Shown: piece by piece, positions 8,693 to 17,365 of the stretch | Layout of the letters: each line of letters starts with the position of its first letter | How positions within the stretch are numbered: position 1 is the stretch's first letter | From: Mesorhizobium sp. C432A | GTDB lineage: Bacteria; Pseudomonadota; Alphaproteobacteria; Rhizobiales; Rhizobiaceae | DNA: 64,000 nt | Reading direction: 5' to 3' | Assembly: GCF_030323145.1 (NCBI RefSeq) | Contig: NZ_CP100470.1 | Coordinates: forward strand, 3,699,001 to 3,763,000 | The notes under the pieces: model-generated | Databases searched by the model: none | Told to the model about the DNA's origin: nothing | What the model saw: the letters and a program-made list of their open reading frames with translations, nothing else | Made by a program: the position numbers and the translations under genes

Positions 8693-8765
8693 GCCCTGTT
8701 GTCAGACTTTTTTCAGGTGCCACGCTCCAACGTTGCTCCACGTTAATAGCCCGTGGAGCATTTTC

Positions 8766-9038
8766 ATGAACACCGACAAACTTGGTTTCTCCATCGAGGA
8801 AGCCGTTAAATTTTCCGGCATTGGCCGCACGCGGATTTTTGCGGCAATCAATGCTGGGCAACTTGTCGCCCGAAAGTTTGGGCGGCGCACCGTGATTTTG
8901 CGACGTGACTTGGAGAGCTTTCTCGGTGAGTTGCCAGCTAGAGCCCCGAAGGCCCCGTCCGTCGTTCCAATCGGGCCACTGGCTTTTTTGCTCAATGGAG
9001 AAACTGTTCGTCAAGAGGCGAGTGATGAGCAGAAATGA
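8766..9038 (+). CDS. excisionase-like helix-turn-helix protein
   Basis: A 90-residue protein with the MerR/Xis-like winged helix seen in excisionases: FSIEEAVKFSGIGRTRIFAA, then INAGQLVARKFGRRTVILR and a LESFLGELP helix. It probably bends DNA at the att arms and sets recombination direction. The start at 8766 was chosen for homology and a GGAG-like site. An in-frame ATG-type start at 8733 would add 11 unrelated residues. The location beside the integrase supports the role. Confidence 0.7.
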   Translation: MNTDKLGFSIEEAVKFSGIGRTRIFAAINAGQLVARKFGRRTVILRRDLESFLGELPARAPKAPSVVPIGPLAFLLNGETVRQEASDEQK

Positions 9039-9215
9039 GCAGGTTTTACATTCATCTGCCGCCATCAACGTAGCCGTTCAATGGCTGGTCACTACGCCAA
9101 CACGGCAGCGGCCGGCGCCGCTGGTGCCGCCGGCTATGCCGGAAATGTTCAACCTGACCTCTATCGAGGCGTGCGCAGCGATCCGGCAACGCCATCTGAC
9201 CACAGCGAGGTCGAC

Positions 9216-9854
9216 ATGACGACATTGCCTTGGATGCCGGTGTTCCCAGGTGATGAGCTCGCCGAGACTTTGCATTTGTCGTGCGAGGAATACGGCGCCT
9301 ATGCGCTTCTGAAGATGGCGCTATGGCAGCATGGGGCGATTGCCAACGACGACGATCGCCTTGCGAGAATCACCCGGCTGTCCCTCGAAAAATGGCTCTC
9401 AGTCCGGGCGACGATCGAGCCGTTGTTCGGTCCGAAATGGTCGCACGCGAAGCTCGAACACCATCGATCATTGGCGGCTGGACAGCGCGAAAAGAAGTCC
9501 GCGGCCGGCAAGAAAGGCGCGCTCGGTCGATGGAGAGAACATGGCAAAGCCAATGCGGTTGCCAATGGCAAAGGCAATGGCACAGCCATAGCAGAAAATG
9601 GCAAAGCCATAGGTTCTGACATTGGCGAGGCCAATGCGGATGCCAATGGCCTCCAACCCCAGATGAAGAACTCTGCTTATGAAAAGGAAGTGCTTCCACA
9701 CGCACACCCGCACGCGCGAGAGACCTTCACGACGAAGCTACAAGCAGGTGAATGGCTGAAGGTCCACACCGACCTTTTCCCCGGATCCGAAGAATTCGAT
9801 AGCGCAGTCGAGGCAATGCTGCGCGGCAAGTATCCGATGGGAGACACCGCATGA
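9216..9854 (+). CDS. DUF1376 domain protein (phage replication-type)
   Basis: A 212-residue protein. Residues 1-95 match DUF1376, a domain of phage replisome-organiser-like proteins (MPVFPGDELAETLHLSCEEY, then a WQHGAIANDDDRLARI stretch). After a Lys/Gly-rich turn comes a low-complexity Asn/Gly/Ala linker built from repeats of an AATGGCAAAG-like unit (about 9540-9655), and then a short C-terminal domain (EWLKVHTDLFPGSEEFDS). It probably recruits a helicase or primase to the element, but no replicase is visible nearby. The next gene overlaps its stop by four bases. Confidence 0.65.
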   Translation: MTTLPWMPVFPGDELAETLHLSCEEYGAYALLKMALWQHGAIANDDDRLARITRLSLEKWLSVRATIEPLFGPKWSHAKLEHHRSLAAGQREKKSAAGKKGALGRWREHGKANAVANGKGNGTAIAENGKAIGSDIGEANADANGLQPQMKNSAYEKEVLPHAHPHARETFTTKLQAGEWLKVHTDLFPGSEEFDSAVEAMLRGKYPMGDTA

Positions 9855-10048
9855 CAGCCTACCGGGCCGCCGCTGTCTGGATCGACCAGGCGCTCGGGTG
9901 CTGGGCCGAGGCCGTCGAACGCATGCCCGAAGCACGGTGTCTCGCCGAGCACCAAGCCGCGCACGACGCGCCGCGCTCGCCGTCGGGTGATCTCGTTTCC
10001 GCGGTGCTCGAGCGTGTTGGCGGCGCTTTCCCGGATGGTTGCGAATGA
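9851..10048 (+). CDS. small protein translationally coupled to the DUF1376 gene
   Basis: A 65-residue protein whose ATG overlaps the previous stop (ATGA). It has two short helical segments (AVWIDQALGCWAEAVERM and LVSAVLERVGGAF) and no domain I recognise. The overlap is the main evidence that it is real. Confidence 0.5.
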   Translation: MTAYRAAAVWIDQALGCWAEAVERMPEARCLAEHQAAHDAPRSPSGDLVSAVLERVGGAFPDGCE

Positions 10049-10065
10049 CAGCCCGGCGCACGGAC

Positions 10066-10416
10066 CTAATCAATGCCCCCGCTGCCAAACTTGCGGCCCT
10101 TTACGTGCGTCGCCACTTCGAAGTGGAAAATGAGCCGACACAGCCAGTAGACCGCCAACGCCAGGCCGGTGATTGCTGCAAGGGCAATCACCGAACCTTC
10201 GAGCGACGCGCGGGCATTCAAGAGGTACGCCGGCATGACGACGATCAAGCCCGCCACGATGATGGCTACATAGAAAAACGTGCCGCGGATTGTCTCCCAG
10301 AGGATCCACTCGATGCCTTCGAGCTCGCTTCGTACGATCTCGGGTGCGCGCTCGAAAGGAAGCTTTGCGCAAGCCTCCTCAAATGCGCGATGGTAGTCGG
10401 CGCCTGTAAATGCCAT
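10066..10416 (-). CDS. two-TM membrane protein, hypothetical
   Basis: A 116-residue protein with two membrane helices (FFYVAIIVAGLIVVMPAYLL and VIALAAITGLALAVYWL) after an acidic cytoplasmic-looking N-terminus (FEEACAKLPFERAPEIVR). The start at 10416 has a near-perfect AAGGAGGG ribosome-binding site, which decides against longer frames. It is transcribed against the preceding phage-like genes. Function unknown. Confidence 0.65.
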   Translation of the reverse strand: MAFTGADYHRAFEEACAKLPFERAPEIVRSELEGIEWILWETIRGTFFYVAIIVAGLIVVMPAYLLNARASLEGSVIALAAITGLALAVYWLCRLIFHFEVATHVKGRKFGSGGID

Positions 10417-10570
10417 TGGCCCTCCTTGCCGCAAGCTACCGAGCGACGTTAGTCCGACGGACGTCATGCGTCTACGAGGTGAGGGCAGGGAGGGTTTGGC
10501 CCTTAGGGTAAGGGCCTTTGGCCGTCGGTCAGGCGGTTCGTTCACAGAGCCAGCAGAGGACACAGCCTGC

Positions 10571-10807
10571 TCAGTCCAGGTCTGTCGCCTGATCTACGTC
10601 CACCGAGGAGTCGTAACCGTCGATCCAGTCGATGTGCTCGACCGTCCCGAGCAAATAGGGGTTGTCGTCTCGATCGATCCCCATCCGCGCGGCGAATACG
10701 CCACCTTGAAAGGCCCTGGAAACGGGTGGTTTGGCTCTCGTTGCCGACTGCCGGCCGTAGAACAGCGATCTTCCGAAATCGATCAGTTCGCTCCGGTTCG
10801 GAAACAT
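10571..10807 (-). CDS. Rmf/CrpP-like small protein
   Basis: A 78-residue protein whose second half fits the ribosome-modulation-factor/CrpP fold pattern: GGVFAARMGIDRDDNPYLLG, then TVEHIDWIDGYDSS (G..A...G....NPY..GT..H..W..GY). Proteins of this type are common cargo of mobile elements. Relatives modulate ribosomes or have been linked to quinolone tolerance, but nothing here shows the activity. It is on the same strand as the two-TM gene, 154 bp upstream of it. Confidence 0.55.
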   Translation of the reverse strand: MFPNRSELIDFGRSLFYGRQSATRAKPPVSRAFQGGVFAARMGIDRDDNPYLLGTVEHIDWIDGYDSSVDVDQATDLD

Positions 10808-10912
10808 GAAACAGCCTCAGCTCGGTTGAACTTCAGGAAGCGAAACATCTTCAGGCTGGGAATGGTTCCAGCACGGCGCGTGACAGGCTGTTGCCGGCGA
10901 CAGGGGCAGGGC

Positions 10913-11110
10913 ATGACGCCAGCCCAGCAGGATCCAAATCTCGCGACCTTGATGCCGGAAATTCAGGCAGCCGAGGCCGTGCTCGCAGCCAACGTGACCG
11001 CAATGCACGTCTACATCCGGCAGGGCGACCTGAAGGCGTTTGCTAGGCTGCGGTACTTGATTGGTTTTAGTCCGCTACCGCCGCACTTATCTAGCCTCCT
11101 CGGGTGGTAA
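10913..11110 (+). CDS. small hypothetical protein
   Basis: A 65-residue helical protein (PEIQAAEAVLAANVTAMHVY) preceded by a purine-rich GGGGCAGGG site. There is no recognisable family, and the evidence is length, a start signal and a sensible composition only. Confidence 0.35.
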   Translation: MTPAQQDPNLATLMPEIQAAEAVLAANVTAMHVYIRQGDLKAFARLRYLIGFSPLPPHLSSLLGW

Positions 11111-11733
11111 CAATGTCCTTTCACTCGGTTAGATCGGTCCAGTGGGCGCACTACCCGCAGATCACCTCCTCGAAATCGTAGCGGTTCCCTACAAAGCCTG
11201 GCTCTGGCGCTTACCTGACCGACCGCTAGATCGCCTGCGTTGACTTCAATCCAGCTGCAATGAGGTCTGCACGCCCTTCTGCAATCTGCCGAAATGAAGT
11301 GCTCTTCGATCTCCGCCATAGTCCGCAGCAGATTTCAGAAGGCACCGCAGGCAAGGTTCTTCGTTCCGGCAGGCTGTGGGCCGAAATCATTGGATGCGTG
11401 ACGACGCCAATCAACAACCATTGCCGCGCGGAGACTTCACCATCCTACTCATGGCCGCGGTTCTCTGCATGCCCGTTCAGAGTTTATGGGGCAGAATATG
11501 TGTACGTGGGTTGGGTTGGAGATCGGGAACCCATGAGCGACCAGGAAAGCAAAGTCGATTCCATCAAGCTTTGCATCTCCCAAAGGGGGAACGCACCTGG
11601 GAGGCCGTCGCGCACGGTCGTAAATGGTCGTTGGCCACGCCGCTGCGCTTGGAATTGGGTTATCTGATTGAGCGGGAGGGTCGGAATACCACCTTTCGCT
11701 CAGCGAAGTGGCTGATTTGTCTGAGGCAATGCA
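11111..11733. other. gene-poor stretch before the terminase gene
   Basis: Short overlapping frames on both strands, none with a family I recognise or a good start site. A piece in one plus frame near 11600-11690 (TWEAVAHGRKW...RLELGYLI) might be a degraded phage protein, but I cannot support a name. Confidence 0.4.
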
Positions 11734-12213
11734 ATGAGAGCACCACTTAGAAATCCGCGTCACGAAGCGTTCGTGCGAGGCTACGTGGAAGGCCTGCCCG
11801 CCTATAAGGCATATCTCGAAGCGGGCTACAAATGTACTAGTCGAGCAGCTGCTGTCGAGTCCTCAAAACTCCTGACAAAGCCTGACATCCAGAATCGGCG
11901 GCGGCATCTGCTCGAAGGTCTTGCGGAAAGTCTCATGGTCAGCAAGGAGTCTCTTTGCGCAGAGCTCGAACAAGCCCGTGCCTTGGCCCATGAGCATGGC
12001 CAGTCAGCGGCGGCGACCGCCGCCAGCATAGCCAAAGCGCGTCTACTCGGGATCGAAGCTCCGAAGGAGCTCAACGTCAATGTCACTGCGACGGTCAACC
12101 AGATGACAGACTCGGAGCTTCATTTCGAGATCGCTGCCATGATCAGTGAAATAAGGGCAGCAAAGGGGATGCGCCCCCTGACGGCGCAGGATCACAACGA
12201 GACGGAGCACTGA
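11734..12213 (+). CDS. terminase small subunit-like protein
   Basis: A 159-residue protein with the small-terminase helix-turn-helix at its N-terminus: NPRHEAFVRGYVEGLPAYKA, then YLEAGYKCTSRAAAVESSKLL, matching the pattern of phage terminase small subunits that recognise packaging sites. The C-terminal half is helical and likely oligomerises. A GAGG site lies about 10 bases upstream. No large terminase, portal or capsid gene follows, so it is either a prophage remnant or a packaging-redirecting gene of a satellite. Confidence 0.65.
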   Translation: MRAPLRNPRHEAFVRGYVEGLPAYKAYLEAGYKCTSRAAAVESSKLLTKPDIQNRRRHLLEGLAESLMVSKESLCAELEQARALAHEHGQSAAATAASIAKARLLGIEAPKELNVNVTATVNQMTDSELHFEIAAMISEIRAAKGMRPLTAQDHNETEH

Positions 12214-12435
12214 TGGCGAAGTGTGCCGGCGGCGATAAGCGGGCAATGCCGGACCCATCCAAGGCTCTCCGAATTCCGGGGGGTCGAACACTTCGTGGCC
12301 AAGGCGTCCTGACGTAGTTGCTTTGCGCCTCATTCGGCCGTTCAGCTTTCCGATGCATAAGCCCTGAAGCTGCCGTCCGTCAGCCCACTACGACCGGTGA
12401 CGTGAATGACCGACCTTGGGGACTTAACCGATAGA

Positions 12436-12577
12436 CAGGTTATCGATGATCTACAATACCACCGGCGACTTCGCGCGGTTCAGATCCTGCTGGGCCACAC
12501 GAAGATCGAGAAGACCGCGGTATCTCGGCGTCGAAATAGAGTACGCTCTGACCCTCGCAGAACGAACCGAGGTCTGA
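12436..12577 (+). pseudogene. C-terminal fossil of a second tyrosine recombinase
   Basis: Pieces in successive frames give MIYNTTGD, then LRAVQILLGHTKIEKT, then RYLGVEIEYALTLAERTEV and a stop. This is the C-terminal end of a XerC-like/plasmid-type tyrosine recombinase, including the LLGHT box and the Tyr of RYLG. At least two frameshifts break it, and nothing upstream of about 12430 is recognisable. It is a different subfamily from the island integrase. Confidence 0.75.
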
Positions 12578-12688
12578 CGGTGGAGTGGCCTTAAGGAGGT
12601 GCTCTCCTATGCGGGCGGGCTAAGTGTCGAGTAGTCGCGCAATCTTTGGCATATGAAGAACTGCTTCCCCGTTATACCCTAGGACGAA

Positions 12689-13828
12689 ATGGCAGAGCAG
12701 ATTCCAATCAATCCCGCCCTCTTGATTTGGGCCCGCCAGCGAGCGGGCCTGAGCCCTGAAGAGGTCGCGCAGAAGTTCAAGCGGATCGCCGACTGGGAGG
12801 CAGGTGCGTCCGCGCCGACCTACCCGCAGCTTGAGCAGCTCTCCGACGCGCTCAAGGTCCCGATCGCGGTGTTTTTCTTCCCCGGCCCGCCGGATGTGCC
12901 GCCGATCAACGAGACGTTTCGTACGCTGCCTGAGGCCGAGTTGGATCGCTTGCCGAGCCGGGTTCGCATTTTGATGCGCAAGGCAAAGGCCATGCAGATC
13001 AATTTGGCGGAACTCACCCAATCACGGAACCCGGCAAAGCGTCTTATCACGCGGGATCTACAGTTCGCTCCGAACGTAGATATAGCCCAAATGGCCGCCG
13101 CCGTGCGTCAGTACATTGGGGTGACCGTCCAGCAGCAGCAGGCATGGCACAGTGATGATGCGGCTCTCAAGGAGTGGCGAACGGCTCTGCTGAACGTGGG
13201 CGTCTTCGTCTTTAAGGACGCGTTCCGAGCGGACGACTTCTCGGGGTTCTGCCTCTACGACGACGAGTTCCCAGTAATCTATGTGAACAACAGCTCGACC
13301 AAGACCCGGCAGATATTCACCTACTTCCACGAACTCGCGCACCTCATCTTCCATACCAGCGGAATCGATATGGTTCGCGACCGATACGTGAATCGGCTCG
13401 TCGGCGATGCCCGGCAGATTGAGGTTATCTGCAACAGCTTCGCTGCCCAGGTACTGGTGCCAGAAGACGCCTTCCAACGCGCGATGGTCGGAAGGCAGGA
13501 CACCGAGGTGACTGCGGAGGCTCTCGCTGCCCAGTTCCACGTCAGCAGGGAGGTGATTTTTCGTCGCCTGTTGGACCAAGGAAGGGTGGCAGAGGACCAG
13601 TACGACCAAGCGGTCGAAAGGTGGAACGCGCAGCGCCAGGTCGAGCGCGCGCCGGGCGGAAATCCGTATTGGACCAAGCTCGCGTACCTCGGCCGTGAGT
13701 ACGTGGCCCTGGCACTGTCGCAGTACCACCAGAACAAGATCGACGAGGGGCAGCTGGCAGACTTCCTCGATACGAAGCCGCGTCACGTTGGGGCTCTGGA
13801 GGAGTATTTCAGCCGGGGGGCCTCTTAA
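12689..13828 (+). CDS. XRE/ImmA-IrrE family zinc metallopeptidase
   Basis: A 379-residue protein. Residues 5-70 form an XRE helix-turn-helix (RQRAGLSPEEVAQKFKRIAD, then PTYPQLEQLSDAL), and residues about 150-290 form an ImmA/IrrE metalloprotease domain with the zinc motif HELAH at 214-218. Such proteins cleave or bind repressors in phage, ICE and stress regulation. The stop overlaps the next start by one base (TAATG), giving a two-gene unit with a PIN-like DUF4411 gene. This is the arrangement of a type II toxin-antitoxin-like or immunity module, and this protein is the likely autoregulator/antidote. Confidence 0.85.
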   Translation: MAEQIPINPALLIWARQRAGLSPEEVAQKFKRIADWEAGASAPTYPQLEQLSDALKVPIAVFFFPGPPDVPPINETFRTLPEAELDRLPSRVRILMRKAKAMQINLAELTQSRNPAKRLITRDLQFAPNVDIAQMAAAVRQYIGVTVQQQQAWHSDDAALKEWRTALLNVGVFVFKDAFRADDFSGFCLYDDEFPVIYVNNSSTKTRQIFTYFHELAHLIFHTSGIDMVRDRYVNRLVGDARQIEVICNSFAAQVLVPEDAFQRAMVGRQDTEVTAEALAAQFHVSREVIFRRLLDQGRVAEDQYDQAVERWNAQRQVERAPGGNPYWTKLAYLGREYVALALSQYHQNKIDEGQLADFLDTKPRHVGALEEYFSRGAS

Positions 13829-14295
13829 TGTACGTGTTCGACACCTCGCCCCTCTCAACCCTGTTCAAGAACTACTACCGACGCCGCTTCCCGACGCTTT
13901 GGGACCGCTTTGATGGGCTGGTGGCGGATGGCCGGATAATTTCAACCCGTGAGGTACGCCGCGAGTGCGTGGACGGTCCTGTGGAGACCTTGAGGGACTG
14001 GGCTGGGGCGCGGGAAGAATTCTTCCACATACCCGGCGCAGCTGAGGGCGCATTCGTGGGCCAGATATACGGGGTCGTGCACTTCCAGCAAAATATCGAG
14101 CAGCGGAAGCTGCTCAGGGGCGGGCGCAACGCTGATCCGTTCGTGATTGCGAAGGCGGCGTCGGAGGGACGAGGCGTGGTCACCATGGAGGAGTTCAAGC
14201 CGAACGGCGCGAAAATCCCGAACATTTGCCGCCATTTCGAGGTGGAGTGCCTGTCGCTCGAAGAATTCATGGAGCGCGAGGCCTGGGAATTCTAG
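13828..14295 (+). CDS. DUF4411 PIN-like protein
   Basis: A 155-residue protein of the DUF4411 family, related to PIN-domain ribonucleases. The N-terminal MYVFDTSPLSTLF has the first acidic residue of a PIN site. RRECVDGP, NADPFVIAKAASEG and TMEEFKPNGAKIP hold the further acidic positions. It probably degrades RNA, with the upstream ImmA/HTH protein as partner. The one-base overlap implies coupled translation. Toxicity is inferred, not shown. Confidence 0.75.
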   Translation: MYVFDTSPLSTLFKNYYRRRFPTLWDRFDGLVADGRIISTREVRRECVDGPVETLRDWAGAREEFFHIPGAAEGAFVGQIYGVVHFQQNIEQRKLLRGGRNADPFVIAKAASEGRGVVTMEEFKPNGAKIPNICRHFEVECLSLEEFMEREAWEF

Positions 14296-14482
14296 AGGCA
14301 CTTGGGCTCAAACCTACGACCTGCTGATTGACAGTAGCTGCGGAGGCCGCGATGGCAGTTTTTGCCAGTCACCGCCCGCCAATCGCGGCCCCCACAGGGG
14401 TAGAGAGCCGCGCGTTTCTGCTTTGGCCAATCAAGGCCGAGGAGAGATACAGACCTGTACAAAGTGGCCAAGAAAATTCCTG

Positions 14483-16234
14483 TCATTCGGGCAGACCCGC
14501 ATCCTCGAGCCAAGCCATAATTCGCTGCAGGCGCTCGGGATCGCGATAGAACTGTGCGGCGGCAACACCAGAGCGAGTCATCTCCGGATGCTTGCCAAGC
14601 AGGACGGTGATGTGACCCCGGGCGGCGTCGAGCCGGCCAGTGGCGGCAGCGGTGATTGCCGATAAGATGTAGGCAAAAGGCTCGTGTGGCTCGCGCGCCA
14701 GGTAGAGCGCAGCATCGGACCGCGCTTGCTCCAGATCGCCCTGCCAGAGATCGGCCCAGCCGAGGTAGTAGATAGCCCAGTTGATGGCGTATGGGCTGAG
14801 TCGCCGCGAGGTTTTCAGGGTTGCTATGGCTCCCTGAAAATCGCCGCTATAGACCTGTGTCATGCCGAATGCGGCCGCGCAGTAGGCGTCGCTCGGCGCC
14901 AGTTCGCCCGCGCGGCGGTGGAATTCAAGGGCTTCATCGTGGCGCCGCTCCATCAGCGCAGCATTTCCCTTGTAGTGCAGAACTGCGCCGGTTTCGCCTA
15001 CAAGGTCCTCGGCACGCTGAAGGGCCGCCTTTGCTAGCCCAAGAGAGATCGCTGGATCGGGGATGAAGCCAAGCCGCGCATCCAACCAATGGGTGTGTGC
15101 CAGCATAACGAAGGCGAGCGCATAGTTTGCATCGTGATGTACGGCTCGTTCGTAGAAGAATCGTGCTTGGATATTGTCGAGCTTTGTGAACTTCAGTATT
15201 GCGGTCTGGCCCTGCAGGAAGGCTTCCCACGCCTCCAAGTTGCGGGTCCCTTCGGCCGCGATCCGCGCTGTGTCGCCTTCGGTCAAGTTAACCTGGAGTG
15301 CAACGGTGACGGCTTTGGTGATTTCGTCTTGAAGCTCGAAAAAGTCGGTGAGCTCCCGGTCATAGCGCTCGGCCCAAACATGCCCACCCGACGCGCCATC
15401 GATCAGCTGAGCCGTTACGCGAATTCTGTTCCCTGCGCGCCTCACACTCCCCTCAAGGATAAAGCGTACCCCCAGATCGCGCGCCACATCCTGAACCCGC
15501 ACAGTTCGGCCCTTGAACATGAGGGTCGAGTTCCGAGCAATGACCAGCAGATCGCGCAGTCGCGACAGTTGGGTGATGAGGTCCGCGACGATTCCATCGG
15601 CGAAGTAGTCCTGCTCAGGATCGCCCGACAGGTTGGCAAACGGCAGCACGGCGATCGAAGGCTTCTCAGGTGTCGAAGTGGTCGTCGCCGTAACCGTCAC
15701 CGCCGGCGTGTTTGTGACCCGATAGATGCGGACCGGTTCGGCGATGTTCTTGAGAACCCGAGCACCAAGATCGTCAAAGGAAAGCGCGAGCTTATTTCGA
15801 ACTTGCCGGTAAGCGTCTTCTGAAATCCAAACGCCGCCGGGATCGGCAAGGGCTTCCAACCGCGCCGCAATATTCACGCCGTCCCCGTAGAGATCATCGC
15901 CGTCGACTATGACGTCGCCCAGGTTGACTCCAATGCGCAGCACGATCTGGAGACCGTCCGACTGGTCAGCATTTCCGGCGGCCATGCGTTCTTGCAGCCG
16001 TGCGGCGCACTCGACTGCGTCCACAGCGCTGGCAAACTCAATGAGAGCACCATCACCTACCAGCTTGATGATCCGGCCACCGTGATTGGCGACCGTCGGT
16101 TCGAGAACGGTTTTCCGTCGATCCTTGAGTATCGCTAGCGTGCCGGCTTCGTCCTGCTGCATCATGCGGCTATAGCCGACCACATCGGCGGCCAGGATGG
16201 CGGCAAGGCGACGTTGAGCGCGTTGTTCAGCCAT
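14483..16234 (-). CDS. class III adenylate/guanylate cyclase with TolB-like and TPR domains
   Basis: A 583-residue protein of a type common in rhizobia. Residues about 8-185 are a class III cyclase catalytic domain (AAILAADVVGYSRMM with a metal-binding Asp, KLVGDGALIEF, then YGDGVNIAARLE). Residues about 205-330 are a TolB-N/FlgO-like domain (SIAVLPFANLSGDPEQDYFA, then VRFILEGSVRR), and the C-terminal 250 residues are TPR-like helices. There is no membrane segment, so it is likely cytosolic. It makes cyclic nucleotide, and the input is presumably sensed by the C-terminal part. A relative with a DNA-binding head is at 19505-21106. Confidence 0.88.
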   Translation of the reverse strand: MAEQRAQRRLAAILAADVVGYSRMMQQDEAGTLAILKDRRKTVLEPTVANHGGRIIKLVGDGALIEFASAVDAVECAARLQERMAAGNADQSDGLQIVLRIGVNLGDVIVDGDDLYGDGVNIAARLEALADPGGVWISEDAYRQVRNKLALSFDDLGARVLKNIAEPVRIYRVTNTPAVTVTATTTSTPEKPSIAVLPFANLSGDPEQDYFADGIVADLITQLSRLRDLLVIARNSTLMFKGRTVRVQDVARDLGVRFILEGSVRRAGNRIRVTAQLIDGASGGHVWAERYDRELTDFFELQDEITKAVTVALQVNLTEGDTARIAAEGTRNLEAWEAFLQGQTAILKFTKLDNIQARFFYERAVHHDANYALAFVMLAHTHWLDARLGFIPDPAISLGLAKAALQRAEDLVGETGAVLHYKGNAALMERRHDEALEFHRRAGELAPSDAYCAAAFGMTQVYSGDFQGAIATLKTSRRLSPYAINWAIYYLGWADLWQGDLEQARSDAALYLAREPHEPFAYILSAITAAATGRLDAARGHITVLLGKHPEMTRSGVAAAQFYRDPERLQRIMAWLEDAGLPE

Positions 16235-16755
16235 ACTGTGCGATGGCTCCCAAGGCAGGAACTATCCGTAATTGTATTGCGACGCCGCGGACATGTCCAT
16301 CTGGCCGGATTTGTCGAATAGGCCAAGAGGGCGGGTTGCCCACCGCCCTGACCACAAAGGTAAGATTTTTCGACGCTGCTGCTAGACCTGGCAGTCGGCG
16401 TGCCGCCCAAGGCCTTTTTTGTGGAACGACTGCGCGCGGGAAATGGGGCGGCCAGCCTCTATGGCGGGAAGGGGGCGCTGAGCCGCTGTTGAAGCGGCGG
16501 CGCGTCGATGTCCGCAATGGGGTTTGTGCGCAGAACGGGAGCTTACCGCTGGGCGATCCCCGAAACCGGACAGTCAGGAAGCGGCCCAAAGAAGTCATTG
16601 CTGCACCGATCCTACGATTCATTGACAGCTGTCCACATGGGCAGGGTCTACCGGACGCCCTGCAACAAGCCCTAGCGCCGTCCAATAAGGTTCCTATTGA
16701 CTTTTGGACGGCTCTGACTCAAAAGCTTAGAGGCTATTGGGCATTGGAGGGTTGG
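16235..16755. other. region between cyclase and resolvase
   Basis: No supported gene. It holds the divergent promoter region of the cyclase and the inverted repeat described at 16677-16712. Confidence 0.4.
16677..16712. repeat. 9-bp inverted repeat upstream of the resolvase
   Basis: GCCGTCCAA and TTGGACGGC separated by 18 bases, 44 bp before the resolvase start. The size and place fit a resolvase half-site pair (res-like) or an operator. There is no further sub-site I can define. Confidence 0.4.
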
Positions 16756-17322
16756 ATGCAGGTCGGCTACGCACGAACTTCAACAGAAGAGCAGGTCGCG
16801 GGACTCCAGGCCCAGATACGTGATCTCAAAGCCGCCGGTTGCGAGGAAGTCTTTTCGGAGCAAGTCTCAGCCTTGGGGGATCGGCAGGAGCTCGATCGAA
16901 CGCTCAAGTTCCTGCGCAAGGGCGACACGCTGGTGGTCACCAAAATCGATCGGTTGGCGCGGAATACACGAACGCTTGGTGACATTGTCGATGGCCTGCA
17001 TGGACGTGGAGTAGGTCTGAAGGTCTTACAGTTCGGCAAGGAGGTGCTGGACACGACGGGTGCGTACGGTCGGCTGATGCTGAACATGTTCGCCGCTTTC
17101 GCCGAGTTCGAGCGGGGTCTGATGAAAGAGCGACAGAAGGAAGGCATCGCGAAGGCGAAGGCAGACAAGAAATACAAAGGGCGGAAGCCGACGGCGCGAG
17201 CAAAGGCCGGTGAAGCAGTCGTGCTGTACCAGCAACAGAAGTCCGTGTCAGAAATCGCCGCATCTCTCGGCATCGGTCGGGGGTCAGTCTACCGAGCGCT
17301 TACGGCTGCTGGCCTCAGGTAG
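16756..17322 (+). CDS. small serine recombinase (resolvase/invertase)
   Basis: A 188-residue Tn3/Hin-type resolvase. The catalytic Ser9 is in YARTSTEEQ, and the active-site region VVTKIDRLARNTRTL carries the conserved Arg residues. The long E helix (FAAFAEFERGLMKERQKEGI) leads to a C-terminal helix-turn-helix (SVSEIAASLGIGRGSVYRAL). The ATG at 16756 follows a GGAGGG site. No transposase of a Tn3-type element is seen nearby, so it is a stand-alone resolvase, perhaps a remnant of an inserted transposon or a dimer-resolution gene. Confidence 0.9.
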   Translation: MQVGYARTSTEEQVAGLQAQIRDLKAAGCEEVFSEQVSALGDRQELDRTLKFLRKGDTLVVTKIDRLARNTRTLGDIVDGLHGRGVGLKVLQFGKEVLDTTGAYGRLMLNMFAAFAEFERGLMKERQKEGIAKAKADKKYKGRKPTARAKAGEAVVLYQQQKSVSEIAASLGIGRGSVYRALTAAGLR

Positions 17323-17365
17323 CTCACTGTTGGCCAGTGTGTCGCGGAACTTCCGGGGCCTACTC

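Noticed and set aside
9540..9655. Short repeated units resembling a CRISPR array
   Set aside because: The units are inside a coding frame, are irregular in spacing, lack unique spacers and have no cas genes nearby.
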